From JAAYUK01 sp035319145 (GTDB taxonomy: Bacteria > Nitrospirota > Thermodesulfovibrionia > Thermodesulfovibrionales > Dissulfurispiraceae): DNA of 35,078 nucleotides. The notes under the pieces are model-generated. The model saw only the letters and a program-made list of their open reading frames with translations. It searched no databases and was not told the origin of the DNA. Numbering within the stretch: position 1 is the first letter of the stretch; each line of letters begins with the position of its first letter. The stretch is from positions 1-35,078 of the forward strand of contig DATHDH010000052.1 in assembly GCA_035319145.1 (NCBI GenBank), in the 5' to 3' direction. The position numbers were made by a program, and so were the translations under genes. Below, in pieces: positions 8,108-16,972 of this stretch.

Positions 8108-10522
8108 TCAAATATCGATATTCCTTGCTTCTAAGGCGTGTTCCGTAATGAAATTCTTTCGGGGTTCAACGGCATCCCCCATGAGCACGGTGAATATCTG
8201 GTCAGCATTGACCGCGTCCTCCACGCGCACCTGAAGGAGCGTCCGCTTTTCCGCATCCATGGTCGTATCCCAAAGCTGCTGCGGATTCATCTCGCCGAGT
8301 CCCTTGTAGCGCTGAATCGTGAGCCCTTTCTTTGAGGCCTCAAGCCCTATTGTCAGCAATTCCTTCAGCGTAGTGACCGTACGCCCTTCGCCCTTGAGCG
8401 CGATCTTGTACGGACGCTCACCGAAAATCGACGCCAGTTCCCGATAAATACCTGCGGCTTCCTTGAATTCCGGCAGAGCAAAGAGGTCATTGGAAAGCTT
8501 CAGCCGATAGTTATGGCGCGTCAATTCCACTTCATATGTTTCATGCTCTTCATCAAAGACCAGCTCTCCGGTCTTGAGGCTCTGAATCGCCTCTGCGAGT
8601 CGGCCGATCAACGCGGCCATTTGATCCTTGTCCTTGACGATTGATTTGTCGATATTCCAGACAAGAAGCTGTTCTATCACCTGTACATCCCGGCGCCGCC
8701 GCTCAAACCATGCGAGCACGCTGTCATACGAGGAGACCCTGCGGAGCAGCTGCACGAGCTTCTTGCCCGAAATATCTCCTGCCGGGCCTGCAACGACAAT
8801 ATCCTCGGCGGCCAATTCAAACAGCATCTTGGTGAGCGCGGATTCGTTCTGCACATATTTTTCGGTCTTGCCCTTCTTGACGCGGAAGAGTGGCGGTTGA
8901 GCGATGTACAGGTAGCCCTTTTCGATGATGTCGGGCATCTGACGGAAAAAGAACGTGAGAAGCAGTGTCCGGATATGTGCCCCGTCGACATCGGCGTCGG
9001 TCATAATGATTATCTTGTGATACCGGGTTTTCGCAATGTCGAAGTCGCCAGCACCGATGCCGGTTCCGAGCGCGGTAATCAGCGTTTTGATCTCGTCGGA
9101 GGTGAGCATTTTGTCGAAGCGCGCCTTTTCGACATTCAGAATCTTGCCGCGCAACGGTAAAATCGCCTGCGTTCGGCGGTCGCGCCCCTGTTTTGCCGAG
9201 CCGCCGGCCGAATCTCCCTCGACGATAAAGAGTTCTGAAAACGCCGGATCCTTTTCCGAGCAGTCCGCCAGTTTGCCCGGCAGCCCGGTATCTTCAAGGA
9301 CACCCTTGCGCCGCGTCAACTCCCTTGCCTTGCGCGCAGCCTCGCGGGCGCGTGCAGCCTGGATCGCCTTTTCGATGATCTTTCGCGCTGTAGAAGGGTT
9401 TTCCTCATAATAGGTCGAAAGAACTTCGTTGGTTATCGATTCGACAATGCCCTTCACCTCGCTGTTGCCGAGCTTCATCTTCGTCTGTCCTTCGAACTGG
9501 GGGTTCGGCAATTTCACGCTGATTACAGCAGTCAGGCCTTCACGGATATCATCACCGGAGATCGACTCCTTGCCTTCCTTAATTATGCCTTTGGAAAGCG
9601 CATAAGTATTGGATGTGCGCGTCAGGGCGGATTTGAATCCGACGAGGTGCGTGCCGCCCTCGCGGGTATTGATGTTATTTGCAAAGGTGAAAATATTTTC
9701 CGCATACCCGTCGTTGTACTGCAGGGCCATCTCGACGACAATGCCGTCTTTCTCCCCAGTGACATGTATCGGTTTGGCATGAACAGGGGTTTTGTTTTTA
9801 TTTAGGTGCTCGACAAAAGAGACAATCCCGCCTTTATAGAGAAACTCGCGGCTTTCCCCGATCCGTTCATCGGTAATCGTAATCATCAGCCCGCTGTTCA
9901 GAAACGCCAGTTCGCGCAGGCGCTGCGAGAGGACATCGCCGCTGAACTCCGTCGTCTCAAAAATCTCGGCATCCGGCTTGAATACGATCTTCGTCCCGGT
10001 GCCTTTCGTCTTGCCGACAACATGGAGCGCCGCAACGGGCTTGCCCCGCTCAAAGCGCTGCTGAAAAACCTGTCCGTCACGTTTGATCTCCATCTCGAGC
10101 CATTCGCTCAAGGCATTGACGACCGATACGCCGACGCCGTGGAGGCCGCCTGAAACCTTATAAGCGCTTGCCTCGAATTTTCCGCCTGCATGCAGCTCTG
10201 TCAGGACAATCTCGGCTGCTGTACGCCCCTTCGGATCGCCGGGATGGGGATCGGTCGGAATGCCGCGGCCATTATCGATGACCGTACAGCTGCCGTCGTG
10301 ATGCAGAGTGACTTCGATTAGCGTGCAATAACCGGCCAGCGACTCGTCAACACTGTTGTCGACGACTTCATACACAAGATGGTGCAGACCGTCGATACCG
10401 GTCGAGCCGATATACATTGCCGGCCGCACACGAACCGCATCAAGCCCTTTCAGAATTTTTATATCTTCAGCCCCATATGTACCGTTGGGGTGTTCAACCT
10501 GCTCAATTTTATTTTCTTCCAT
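8108..10522 (-). CDS. gyrB: DNA gyrase subunit B
   Basis: 804 residues, the length of the Gram-negative type with the extra insert between TOPRIM and the C-terminal end. The GHKL ATPase domain comes first (EVVDNSVDE, DNGRGIPTD, GGLHGVGVSVVNALSE). The TOPRIM metal-binding motifs follow (EGDSAGGSAKQGRDR and DADVDGAHI), then the conserved QRYKGLGEMNPQQLW tail. With GyrA it introduces negative supercoils using ATP. The ATG at 10522 is preceded by AAGGAGATCC. It is third in the dnaA-dnaN-gyrB series, with no recF between dnaN and gyrB. Confidence 0.98.
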   Translation of the reverse strand: MEENKIEQVEHPNGTYGAEDIKILKGLDAVRVRPAMYIGSTGIDGLHHLVYEVVDNSVDESLAGYCTLIEVTLHHDGSCTVIDNGRGIPTDPHPGDPKGRTAAEIVLTELHAGGKFEASAYKVSGGLHGVGVSVVNALSEWLEMEIKRDGQVFQQRFERGKPVAALHVVGKTKGTGTKIVFKPDAEIFETTEFSGDVLSQRLRELAFLNSGLMITITDERIGESREFLYKGGIVSFVEHLNKNKTPVHAKPIHVTGEKDGIVVEMALQYNDGYAENIFTFANNINTREGGTHLVGFKSALTRTSNTYALSKGIIKEGKESISGDDIREGLTAVISVKLPNPQFEGQTKMKLGNSEVKGIVESITNEVLSTYYEENPSTARKIIEKAIQAARAREAARKARELTRRKGVLEDTGLPGKLADCSEKDPAFSELFIVEGDSAGGSAKQGRDRRTQAILPLRGKILNVEKARFDKMLTSDEIKTLITALGTGIGAGDFDIAKTRYHKIIIMTDADVDGAHIRTLLLTFFFRQMPDIIEKGYLYIAQPPLFRVKKGKTEKYVQNESALTKMLFELAAEDIVVAGPAGDISGKKLVQLLRRVSSYDSVLAWFERRRRDVQVIEQLLVWNIDKSIVKDKDQMAALIGRLAEAIQSLKTGELVFDEEHETYEVELTRHNYRLKLSNDLFALPEFKEAAGIYRELASIFGERPYKIALKGEGRTVTTLKELLTIGLEASKKGLTIQRYKGLGEMNPQQLWDTTMDAEKRTLLQVRVEDAVNADQIFTVLMGDAVEPRKNFITEHALEARNIDI

Positions 10523-10617
10523 GGATCTCCTTAAGAAATAACGGATTGCATCATAAGGATTCGTCGCAGACGACGCATCTGCGCAAGCCGTACATCAGTA
10601 CCGCGATCGATTTATGG

Positions 10618-10635
10618 CCGGCACTCACATGCCGG
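10618..10635. other. Hairpin in the gyrB-dnaN gap
   Basis: CCGGCA/TGCCGG with a 6-base loop lies in the 137-base gap between dnaN and gyrB. A second small inverted repeat (CGTCG/CGACG) lies about 55 bases nearer gyrB. There is no clean T-run on the minus strand, so it could be a processing or attenuation element. I see no other gene in this gap. Confidence 0.3.
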
Positions 10636-10659
10636 ATGAAAAAGCCCTCTGCCCAAGGC

Positions 10660-11766
10660 CTAAAGCCTCATCGGCATGACGACGCACTTATAATCTTCAG
10701 TGCCCTCTTCATTCATCAGCACCGGACTGAGCGGTTCGTTGAGCTTCATGATAACGGTCCCGGACTGCATGGCGCCTAGGGCATCGAGGAGATACCGGGC
10801 ATTGAATGCAAGTGACATCGCATCGCCGGTATAGGAGACGGCGATTTCATCTTTTGCCTCGCCGATATCCGGATTCGAAGCCGAGACGACTAGAGCGGAA
10901 GTATCGAAATCAGCCTTGATCGCGCTGCTTCGCTCCTTGCTCATAATGGAAACTCTGCGGAGGGCCTTTGCGAATGATTCCCTGTCGACCGTCGCAATTT
11001 TGGTATTCCCCATCGGCAGGACCTGCTCATAACTCGGATAGGTACCCTCGATCAATCTCGTAAGAAACTCGATGGAGCCGAGGCTGAAAAGCAGGTGGCT
11101 CTTGCCGAGGTGAATCCGCACAGGCGCATCGTCATCCGAAAGGAAACGACGTAGCTCGCCCACCGACTTGCGTGAAACAATCAGTTTGCGCTCGTCTTTC
11201 AGGCTCAAGGGAATCGACTTCTGCGACAAGGCAAGCCTGTGGCCGTCCGTGCCGACAACACAGAGCCCTCCATCCGGCTTGAGATGAAACAAAAGCCCGT
11301 TCAGAACGTAGCGGGTATCGGATTCACCGGCCGCATAGATCGTCTTTTCTATTATTTCACGCAAGAGGGAGGATTCTATCGGTATCTCTTCGGTTTCATC
11401 CGACGCGATTGAAGGCCATACCGGAAATTCCTCATCCGACAGCCCTGCAAGCCGGAAAACACTCTTACCGGATTTCACCTTTATCCACTGTTTTTCGGAC
11501 AATTCCAGGGTCACTTCGCCGTCCATTTCGCGGACAATTTCAAAGAGCTTCTTCGCCGGGATACATGCGCGGCCTTCTTCAAGAACTTCCAGGGCTATCG
11601 GCTCTTTCATGGCGGTCTCAAGGTCGGTTGCGGTGATCGAGGAGCCGTCCTTTGCTGCGGTCAGGAGAAAGTGATTAAGAATTGGCATGGTGTTCTTTTT
11701 TTCGACAATGTTCTGAATGTCGGAAAGCTTTTTATACAGTTCCTCCCGCTGGACCTTGATCTTCAT
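10660..11766 (-). CDS. dnaN: DNA polymerase III beta sliding clamp
   Basis: A 368-residue protein, normal for the family. It starts MKIKVQREELYKKLSDI and has the N-terminal KKNTMPILNHFLL segment, the central GTDGHRLAL motif and the C-terminal MPMRL end typical of bacterial beta clamps. The three-domain subunit dimerises into a ring that tethers DNA polymerase III. The ATG at 11766 has AAGGAGGGAT upstream. It lies 39 bases downstream of dnaA and is probably cotranscribed with it. Confidence 0.97.
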   Translation of the reverse strand: MKIKVQREELYKKLSDIQNIVEKKNTMPILNHFLLTAAKDGSSITATDLETAMKEPIALEVLEEGRACIPAKKLFEIVREMDGEVTLELSEKQWIKVKSGKSVFRLAGLSDEEFPVWPSIASDETEEIPIESSLLREIIEKTIYAAGESDTRYVLNGLLFHLKPDGGLCVVGTDGHRLALSQKSIPLSLKDERKLIVSRKSVGELRRFLSDDDAPVRIHLGKSHLLFSLGSIEFLTRLIEGTYPSYEQVLPMGNTKIATVDRESFAKALRRVSIMSKERSSAIKADFDTSALVVSASNPDIGEAKDEIAVSYTGDAMSLAFNARYLLDALGAMQSGTVIMKLNEPLSPVLMNEEGTEDYKCVVMPMRL

Positions 11767-11805
11767 ATATCCCTCCTTGAGATTATCCTTTCTTCGCTCA
11801 ATCGC

Positions 11806-13152
11806 CTATTGCTTTAGCCGTTTTATGATGTTTTCTACTGTTTTGTTGAAGGTCTCGTCCTGCGCCCGCTTCGCGTCGACCTGCTTACATGCATAAATAA
11901 CCGTCGCATGGTCCTTGCCGCCGAAGGCAGCCCCTATCTCCGTAAGAGACATTTGCGTCAGCTGCTTCGTGATGTACATGGCAATCTGACGTGCATTGGA
12001 TATCTCCCGTGTGCGGCGTTTCGCCTTCAGATCGCCGGGTTTCATGCCGAAAAAGTCGCATACCTCGCGCTGAACACGATCCACGGTTATTGGCCGATCG
12101 TCATCGGATATCAGGTCCTTGAGCACGTTCTTCGCAAGAGCAAGGTCTATCGGGACGCCGACAAGAGAAGCATGCGCGCCGAGTTTTATGAGACATCCCT
12201 CCAGATCGCGGATATTCGACTTCACCCGGTTTGCAATAAAATAGGCGACATCTTCGGGAATCTTCATGTGGTCGGCTTCGGCCTTTTTGTAAAGAATTGC
12301 CATCTTGGTTTCGACTTCCGGAGGCTGTATGTCCGCGATCAGGCCCATGCTGAAGCGCGACCGCATACGATCCGTGATATCGGAGATATCCATCGGGGCA
12401 CGATCGCTCGAAATGACGATCTGCTTTTGTTTCCCATACAACGCGTTGAAGGTATGAAAGAATTCTTCCTGTGTCGCGGTCTTGCCGGCGATGAACTGGA
12501 TATCATCCACCAAAAGGACATCTGCATTGCGATATTTTTCTTTAAAATCAGACATTCGCTCATGACGCATGGCCGAAACGACCTCATTCACAAACTGTTC
12601 CGAAGAAACATAATGCACGCCCATTCCGGGATTCTTGTCGACTATCATGTTGCCGATGGCGTTCATAAGATGTGTTTTGCCGAGACCGACGCCTCCATAG
12701 AGAAACAGGGGGTTGTACGCGGTTCCGGGATTTTCCGCGACACGTTTTGCGGCAGCATGAGCAAACTGGTTCGACGGCCCGACGACAAACGTGTCGAACA
12801 TATGCTTCGGATTGAGATGGATGCCTCTGCTCGCAAGTTTTGTTCGCCGATTTTCGAGCCGTGAATCAATTTTTTTAAGAGTTTCATCTTCCTTGCCGAC
12901 AATGCGGAACTTTACCCCTACCCGTTGCTCGGTTACGGCTTCAATGCTTTCGCTGAGAATCATAGGGTAATTGTCGTCAATCCATTCTCTAAAGAAACGA
13001 TTCGGAATCTCGAAATAGGCTGTTTTATCTTTAATTTGAATGAGTTTCATAGGTTTGAACCAAAGCTCAAACGAACCCTCGCCCACCTTGCCGGAGATCA
13101 GATCGAGCACCTTTTCCCACACTTCTTCTTTCTGCTGCAGCATCACCATCAC
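11806..13152 (-). CDS. dnaA: Chromosomal replication initiator DnaA
   Basis: 448 residues. Domain I is at the N-terminus (FELWFKPMKLI). The AAA+ domain III has Walker A GGVGLGKTHL, Walker B LLVDDIQFIAGK and sensor segments. Domain IV is the DNA-binding helix-turn-helix with GGKDHATVIYACKQV, the DnaA signature region. DnaA binds oriC DnaA boxes and opens the duplex. The start is ambiguous among GTG 13152, ATG 13149 and ATG 13143, with no clear ribosome site. A good promoter lies at 13233-13262 and the candidate origin lies directly upstream. dnaN and gyrB follow on the same strand. Confidence 0.97.
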   Translation of the reverse strand: MMVMLQQKEEVWEKVLDLISGKVGEGSFELWFKPMKLIQIKDKTAYFEIPNRFFREWIDDNYPMILSESIEAVTEQRVGVKFRIVGKEDETLKKIDSRLENRRTKLASRGIHLNPKHMFDTFVVGPSNQFAHAAAKRVAENPGTAYNPLFLYGGVGLGKTHLMNAIGNMIVDKNPGMGVHYVSSEQFVNEVVSAMRHERMSDFKEKYRNADVLLVDDIQFIAGKTATQEEFFHTFNALYGKQKQIVISSDRAPMDISDITDRMRSRFSMGLIADIQPPEVETKMAILYKKAEADHMKIPEDVAYFIANRVKSNIRDLEGCLIKLGAHASLVGVPIDLALAKNVLKDLISDDDRPITVDRVQREVCDFFGMKPGDLKAKRRTREISNARQIAMYITKQLTQMSLTEIGAAFGGKDHATVIYACKQVDAKRAQDETFNKTVENIIKRLKQ

Positions 13153-13474
13153 CGTTGCAAAATCCCGCTATTTCTATTTATTTTCAACATGTTTTTCACA
13201 ATTGTTAAGAACCTCTTCTGCCAGTCCTGCTAATTATAGCGTAATAAGAAAAAGCAGAGCAATAAATGTTGAAGGCCCTGTGAAGATAGTATCTCGAAAT
13301 GTGAAGAGATATTTCCTCGTGAAAACAGGTGGAGATTTCATCTGCGCAATTTCCAATCAATATTCCTTACCATTCAATATGTTGTTTTTCTTTTTCACTT
13401 CTTAACCGCGCTAACTACCACTACTATTCATTTCTTTAATATTTAAATAATAATAGATGAAAGAACAGAGGAAC
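13153..13474. other. oriC: Probable origin of replication (oriC) between dnaA and prfB
   Basis: A 322-base AT-rich, non-coding gap directly upstream of dnaA. It holds several degenerate DnaA-box-like 9-mers sharing a TTCACA core: TTTTTCACA (13192-13200, plus) and two copies on the minus strand, ATCTTCACA and CTCTTCACA. The minus copies appear on plus as TGTGAAGA direct repeats at 13279 and 13300, exactly 21 bases or two helical turns apart. No perfect TTATCCACA is present. A very AT-rich stretch at about 13428-13456 could be the unwinding element. The parS site at 34182 and the dnaA/dnaN/gyrB context support an origin here. Confidence 0.55.
13233..13262 (-). promoter_or_regulatory. dnaA promoter
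   Basis: On the minus strand, -35 TTGCTC (13257-13262), an 18-base spacer and a perfect -10 TATAAT (13233-13238). Predicted transcription starts about 70-75 bases before dnaA. The promoter is embedded in the candidate oriC, between the TTTTTCACA box and the TGTGAAGA repeats, so DnaA autoregulation is plausible. Confidence 0.6.
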
Positions 13475-14585
13475 CTATTTTTTCTTTGCACCCATTTTTA
13501 AATATCCCTCGATAAAGGCGTCGATATTTCCATCAAGAACAGCATCGACATTCCCGCTTTCAATGGATGTTCTATGATCTTTTACCAGCCGATACGGTTG
13601 CATAATATACGAGCGGATTTGACTTCCCCATGCAATGTCTTTTTTATCACCTATTATCGTATCAAGCTTCTTTTCGCGCTCGCGTACCTGAAGATCGTAG
13701 AGCCTGGATCTCAGAACCTTCATCGCCAGTTCTCGGTTTCTGATCTGAGAGCGCTCGCTTTGACACGAAATAATAATCCCTGTCGGTATATGGCTGAGTC
13801 GAACAGCGGACGATACCTTGTTGACATGCTGGCCGCCCGCACCCGATGCACGAAACGTATCAATCTTGATGTCCTCTTCCCTGATGTCGACGGAGACATT
13901 ATCCTGAATCTCGGGGTATACAAGAACTGCGCTGAATGATGTATGTCGTCTCTTGTTGGCGTCGAAAGGAGATATCCTCACCAGACGGTGCACGCCAGCC
14001 TCGGCTTTGAGATAGCCATAGGAAAAGTCTCCGGAAACACTGAACGTAACGCCTTTAATGCCGGCCTCTTCTCCGGACTGATGGTCGATTATTTCCGTCG
14101 CGTAGCCATGTCGTTCAGACCAGCGAAGATACATTCGCATGAGCATCTCGGCCCAATCCTGGCTTTCGGTGCCTCCGGCGCCGGGATGAATGGTAACAAT
14201 CGCATTGTTGCGATCGACTTCACCGGAAAGCAGGAGTTGAAGTTCTATCTCGTCGATTTTCTTTTCGAGAGATTCGATTTCGAGAGAGAGTTCATTCAGA
14301 AACAGTTCTCCATCATCCTCACCGAGTATATCCAGAGATTCCTCAAGGTAGTGCACTTTCTGAACGGCGTCTTCTACCGGGTGAAGAGTATTGGAGAGCT
14401 GCGTCTTCTGTTTTTGCAGTTCCTTTAATGTTTCGGGATTCGACCAGACCTCTTCTTTGGAAAGCTCCTGCTCAAGAGCCGCCAGCCGTTCATGGATTGA
14501 AGCTACATCAAAGATAACCTCGGAGGGAACTTATGCGTCCTTTGAGGACGGTGAGTCTCTCTTGAAATTCGGAAGGGGTCATCAT
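13475..14585 (-). CDS. prfB: Peptide chain release factor 2, with programmed +1 frameshift
   Basis: RF2 terminates translation at UGA and UAA. Frame 0 runs from ATG 14585 (GGAGG 7 bases upstream; ATG 14582 is the alternative) through 25 codons ending RGYL, then hits UGA at 14510-14508. The +1 frame resumes at GAT 14509 (DVASIHERL) and continues to 13475, giving a 369-residue product. The slip site reads CTT TGA T, with AGG just upstream acting as the internal Shine-Dalgarno, the arrangement known from many prfB genes. The SPF stop-codon recognition tripeptide (RISPFDANKRRHTSF) and the catalytic GGQ (GAGGQHVN) are both present. It sits 17 bases after lnt on the same strand. Confidence 0.96.
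14505..14522 (-). promoter_or_regulatory. prfB autoregulatory frameshift site
   Basis: On the minus strand the sequence CGAGGTTATCTTTGATGT contains the internal SD-like AGG, the slippery CTT codon and the in-frame TGA stop. When RF2 is scarce the ribosome slips +1 at CTT into the main frame; when RF2 is abundant it terminates. This resembles the well-studied prfB site, although the purine run is shorter than in E. coli. Confidence 0.9.
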
Positions 14586-14602
14586 GAAAAAACCTCCGGA
14601 AA

Positions 14603-16144
14603 CTAAACGTTATATTTCTTGAAAAAGAGAATGACGGATAGTGCGATACAGAAAAAAGAGAACAAATCCCCATATTTTGTATAAAAAGTGATGGTCCGGT
14701 CCGTTTTGATGTCATTAACCAGAATAGTCCGGGTCATCAGCTCCGTAGTTTTGCCGATACGTCCGTTACTGTCGATAAATCCAGAAATTCCGCTGTTGGC
14801 AGCTCTCACAACAGGCTTGCGATTCTCGATAGCCCGAAAAACCGCCATGCTGAAATGCTGATACGGTCCGTTTGTCGTACCAAACCATGCGTCATTCGTA
14901 ATCGTGACGAGAAAATCGCCGCCGCGAACGAAAAACTTTCGCGCCAATCCAGGGAATATTATTTCATAGCAGATGAGCGTCGGAAAACTTCCGAAGGGTG
15001 TCACCGCCTGAATGTAACTGTCACCGGAGACATAATCGCCGATTCCATACGCCAACTTGTCCACGAAGAAGAGAACCTGCCTCAAGGGGACATACTCGCC
15101 GAATGGAACTAAATGAATTTTATCATAGAGATAGGAGAGCGATCCATCTTTGCTGAGGAGTGCGGCTCCGTTGGTGAACACAGGTTGCTTAGGATCGCGC
15201 TGGAGGATGGTGCCGAAAAGCAGATAGGCGTCGAGCCTCTTTTGGAATGCCTGAAGCTGTTCCGTATAATCTATGTCGCGCTCGAAAACAAAGGGGATTG
15301 CCGATTCAGGCCAGACGATCATTTGAGGCGCTGTCTGTACGGCACTACTCGTAAGTTCCTGATATATGGTTATGACGGAATGCCGAAAGGCGGGATCCCA
15401 TTTTTTGTCCTGCGCGATATTTCCCTGGATAACGGCAACACGAACGGTTTCCGCGGTTCTGTCCTGATTGAGCCGCCAATATCCATAAACGAGTGAAAAT
15501 ATGAGCGAAACGCCGAGCAGGACCGCACCGGCCAATGTCGGTAAATATGCAAAGAGAGGTCTGTCGGAATGTCTTTTCCTGAGAATAAGCATGTCGACGA
15601 CAGCTCCATTCACTGCCATGACGAGAAACGATATGCCGTAAATGCCGACGATGTCCGCGATTTGAATCATCGGAAGAAAACGTGTCTGGCTGTAACCGAG
15701 ACTCGACCAGGGGAAGCCGGTCAGCAGATAGGAACGGCCGAACTCCCCGACGGTCCAGAAGAGCGGCGCTATCAGCATCGCCGGCAGATGAGAACGTCGG
15801 AGAAGCGATGAGAACATGACCGAAAAGACCGCGGGATAAAGGGCAAGATAGCAGCAGAGCAGCACGATAAGCAGCAGGCTCGGGACAAAAGGAATACCGC
15901 CATAGTGATGGACCGAGTAATAGATCCAATAAATTGTTCCAAAAAAATATGACAAGCCGAAAAGAAATCCGGCGCGGAAGGCGTCTTGTTTATTAAGCCC
16001 GTACAGGCTGTACAGAAGCGGAACCAATGCAAACCATGCGATCGGAAATAAATCAAAGGGAGAAAAGGCAAAAATCAGGAGAGCGCCTGAGCCGACAGCA
16101 GCTGCAAACCAGGGTTGTATCTGAATTTGTTGTCTTTTCATCAT
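14603..16144 (-). CDS. lnt: Apolipoprotein N-acyltransferase
   Basis: A 513-residue inner-membrane enzyme that adds the third acyl chain to the N-terminal Cys of lipoproteins. The N-terminal half has about six membrane helices and is followed by a nitrilase-like periplasmic domain. The catalytic triad is visible: Glu in WPESAIPF, Lys in YDKIHLVPFGEY and Cys in ICYEIIFP. A final C-terminal helix ends FFKKYNV. The start is ATG 16144 (or 16141) with no obvious ribosome site. It is divergent from kdsB over a short shared promoter region and is followed by prfB. It implies a Gram-negative, LPS- and lipoprotein-bearing envelope. Confidence 0.96.
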   Translation of the reverse strand: MMKRQQIQIQPWFAAAVGSGALLIFAFSPFDLFPIAWFALVPLLYSLYGLNKQDAFRAGFLFGLSYFFGTIYWIYYSVHHYGGIPFVPSLLLIVLLCCYLALYPAVFSVMFSSLLRRSHLPAMLIAPLFWTVGEFGRSYLLTGFPWSSLGYSQTRFLPMIQIADIVGIYGISFLVMAVNGAVVDMLILRKRHSDRPLFAYLPTLAGAVLLGVSLIFSLVYGYWRLNQDRTAETVRVAVIQGNIAQDKKWDPAFRHSVITIYQELTSSAVQTAPQMIVWPESAIPFVFERDIDYTEQLQAFQKRLDAYLLFGTILQRDPKQPVFTNGAALLSKDGSLSYLYDKIHLVPFGEYVPLRQVLFFVDKLAYGIGDYVSGDSYIQAVTPFGSFPTLICYEIIFPGLARKFFVRGGDFLVTITNDAWFGTTNGPYQHFSMAVFRAIENRKPVVRAANSGISGFIDSNGRIGKTTELMTRTILVNDIKTDRTITFYTKYGDLFSFFCIALSVILFFKKYNV

Positions 16145-16168
16145 CGAATGATTCAGCGTTTTTTATGT

Positions 16169-16175
16169 TATCATA
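16169..16175. promoter_or_regulatory. Symmetric -10 element shared by lnt and kdsB
   Basis: TTATCATAA spans this position, reading TATCAT on plus and TATGAT on minus, so both divergent genes have a -10 at the same place. On plus, only 9 bases separate the -10 from kdsB ATG 16184, which predicts a leaderless or nearly leaderless mRNA. No ribosome binding site is visible for either gene. The -35 elements are weak. Confidence 0.4.
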
Positions 16176-16183
16176 AATGCGTT

Positions 16184-16972
16184 ATGCCTGCTATCGTGGT
16201 TATCCCGGCACGCTATGGAGCCTCGCGATTCCCCGGGAAACCTCTCACCCTAATTGCCGGCAAACCGATGATTCAGCATGTCTATGAAAACGCCCGTCGC
16301 GCCGCCCGCGTTCATGGTGCTTATGTCGCCACCGATGATCAGCGCATATCCTCTGTTGTGCAGGCATTCGGAGGCAATGCCGTCATGACTTCAGCGGCTC
16401 ATCAGTCGGGTACTGACAGGATTGCCGAAGCCGTCAAACGTATTTCGGAATCAGGGGTTCCGATCGGCCCGAACGATGTCATTGTAAACGTTCAGGGCGA
16501 CGAGCCGCTTATGCAGCCTGCGATGATTGACCAGGTCATTGCCCTCATGGACGACAGCAATGCCGCAATCGGGACACTCGCCAAGCCGATTGATGACGCC
16601 GCTTCGATATATAATCCGAATATCGTAAAGGCTGTTATTGCGCGGAACGGTTACGCCCTTTATTTCTCCCGCGCCCCAGTCCCGTATCACCGCGACCTCT
16701 TCGCTTCAGGCGAACGAGGGCTTTCTGAAACGGTTGTGCGGAACGTGCGGATGCTCCGCCATGTCGGAATTTATGCATACAGAAGGGCTGCTCTTGAAGT
16801 GTTCTCATTGTTCGATCCGTCGCCCCTTGAGGCGATAGAAAAACTCGAACAGCTTCGGGCGCTCGAAAACGGATTGCCAATAAAGGTCGGTATAACTGAT
16901 ATAGATACCATCGGCGTCGATACGCCGGAAGATCTCGAAAGGGTTGAACTATGGCTAAGTACATCTTCGTAA
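16184..16972 (+). CDS. kdsB: 3-deoxy-manno-octulosonate cytidylyltransferase (CMP-KDO synthetase)
   Basis: A 262-residue cytosolic enzyme that activates KDO with CTP for LPS inner-core synthesis. The nucleotide-binding VIPARYGASRFPGKPL opens the protein. NVQGDEPLM (metal and CTP site), YFSRAPVPYHR and the EKLEQLRALENG motif near the end are all family hallmarks. ATG 16184 starts directly at the conserved N-terminus. An in-frame ATG at 16115 lies inside lnt and is rejected. Its last 22 bases overlap the start of pyrG, which makes the CTP consumed here, a common pairing in Gram-negative genomes. Confidence 0.96.
   Translation: MPAIVVIPARYGASRFPGKPLTLIAGKPMIQHVYENARRAARVHGAYVATDDQRISSVVQAFGGNAVMTSAAHQSGTDRIAEAVKRISESGVPIGPNDVIVNVQGDEPLMQPAMIDQVIALMDDSNAAIGTLAKPIDDAASIYNPNIVKAVIARNGYALYFSRAPVPYHRDLFASGERGLSETVVRNVRMLRHVGIYAYRRAALEVFSLFDPSPLEAIEKLEQLRALENGLPIKVGITDIDTIGVDTPEDLERVELWLSTSS

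Noticed and set aside
11476..11486. TTATCCACT, a near DnaA box, inside dnaN
   Set aside because: A single copy within a coding sequence; most likely chance.
11908..12864. 318-residue plus-strand frame opposite dnaA
   Set aside because: Antisense shadow of dnaA, without a start signal.
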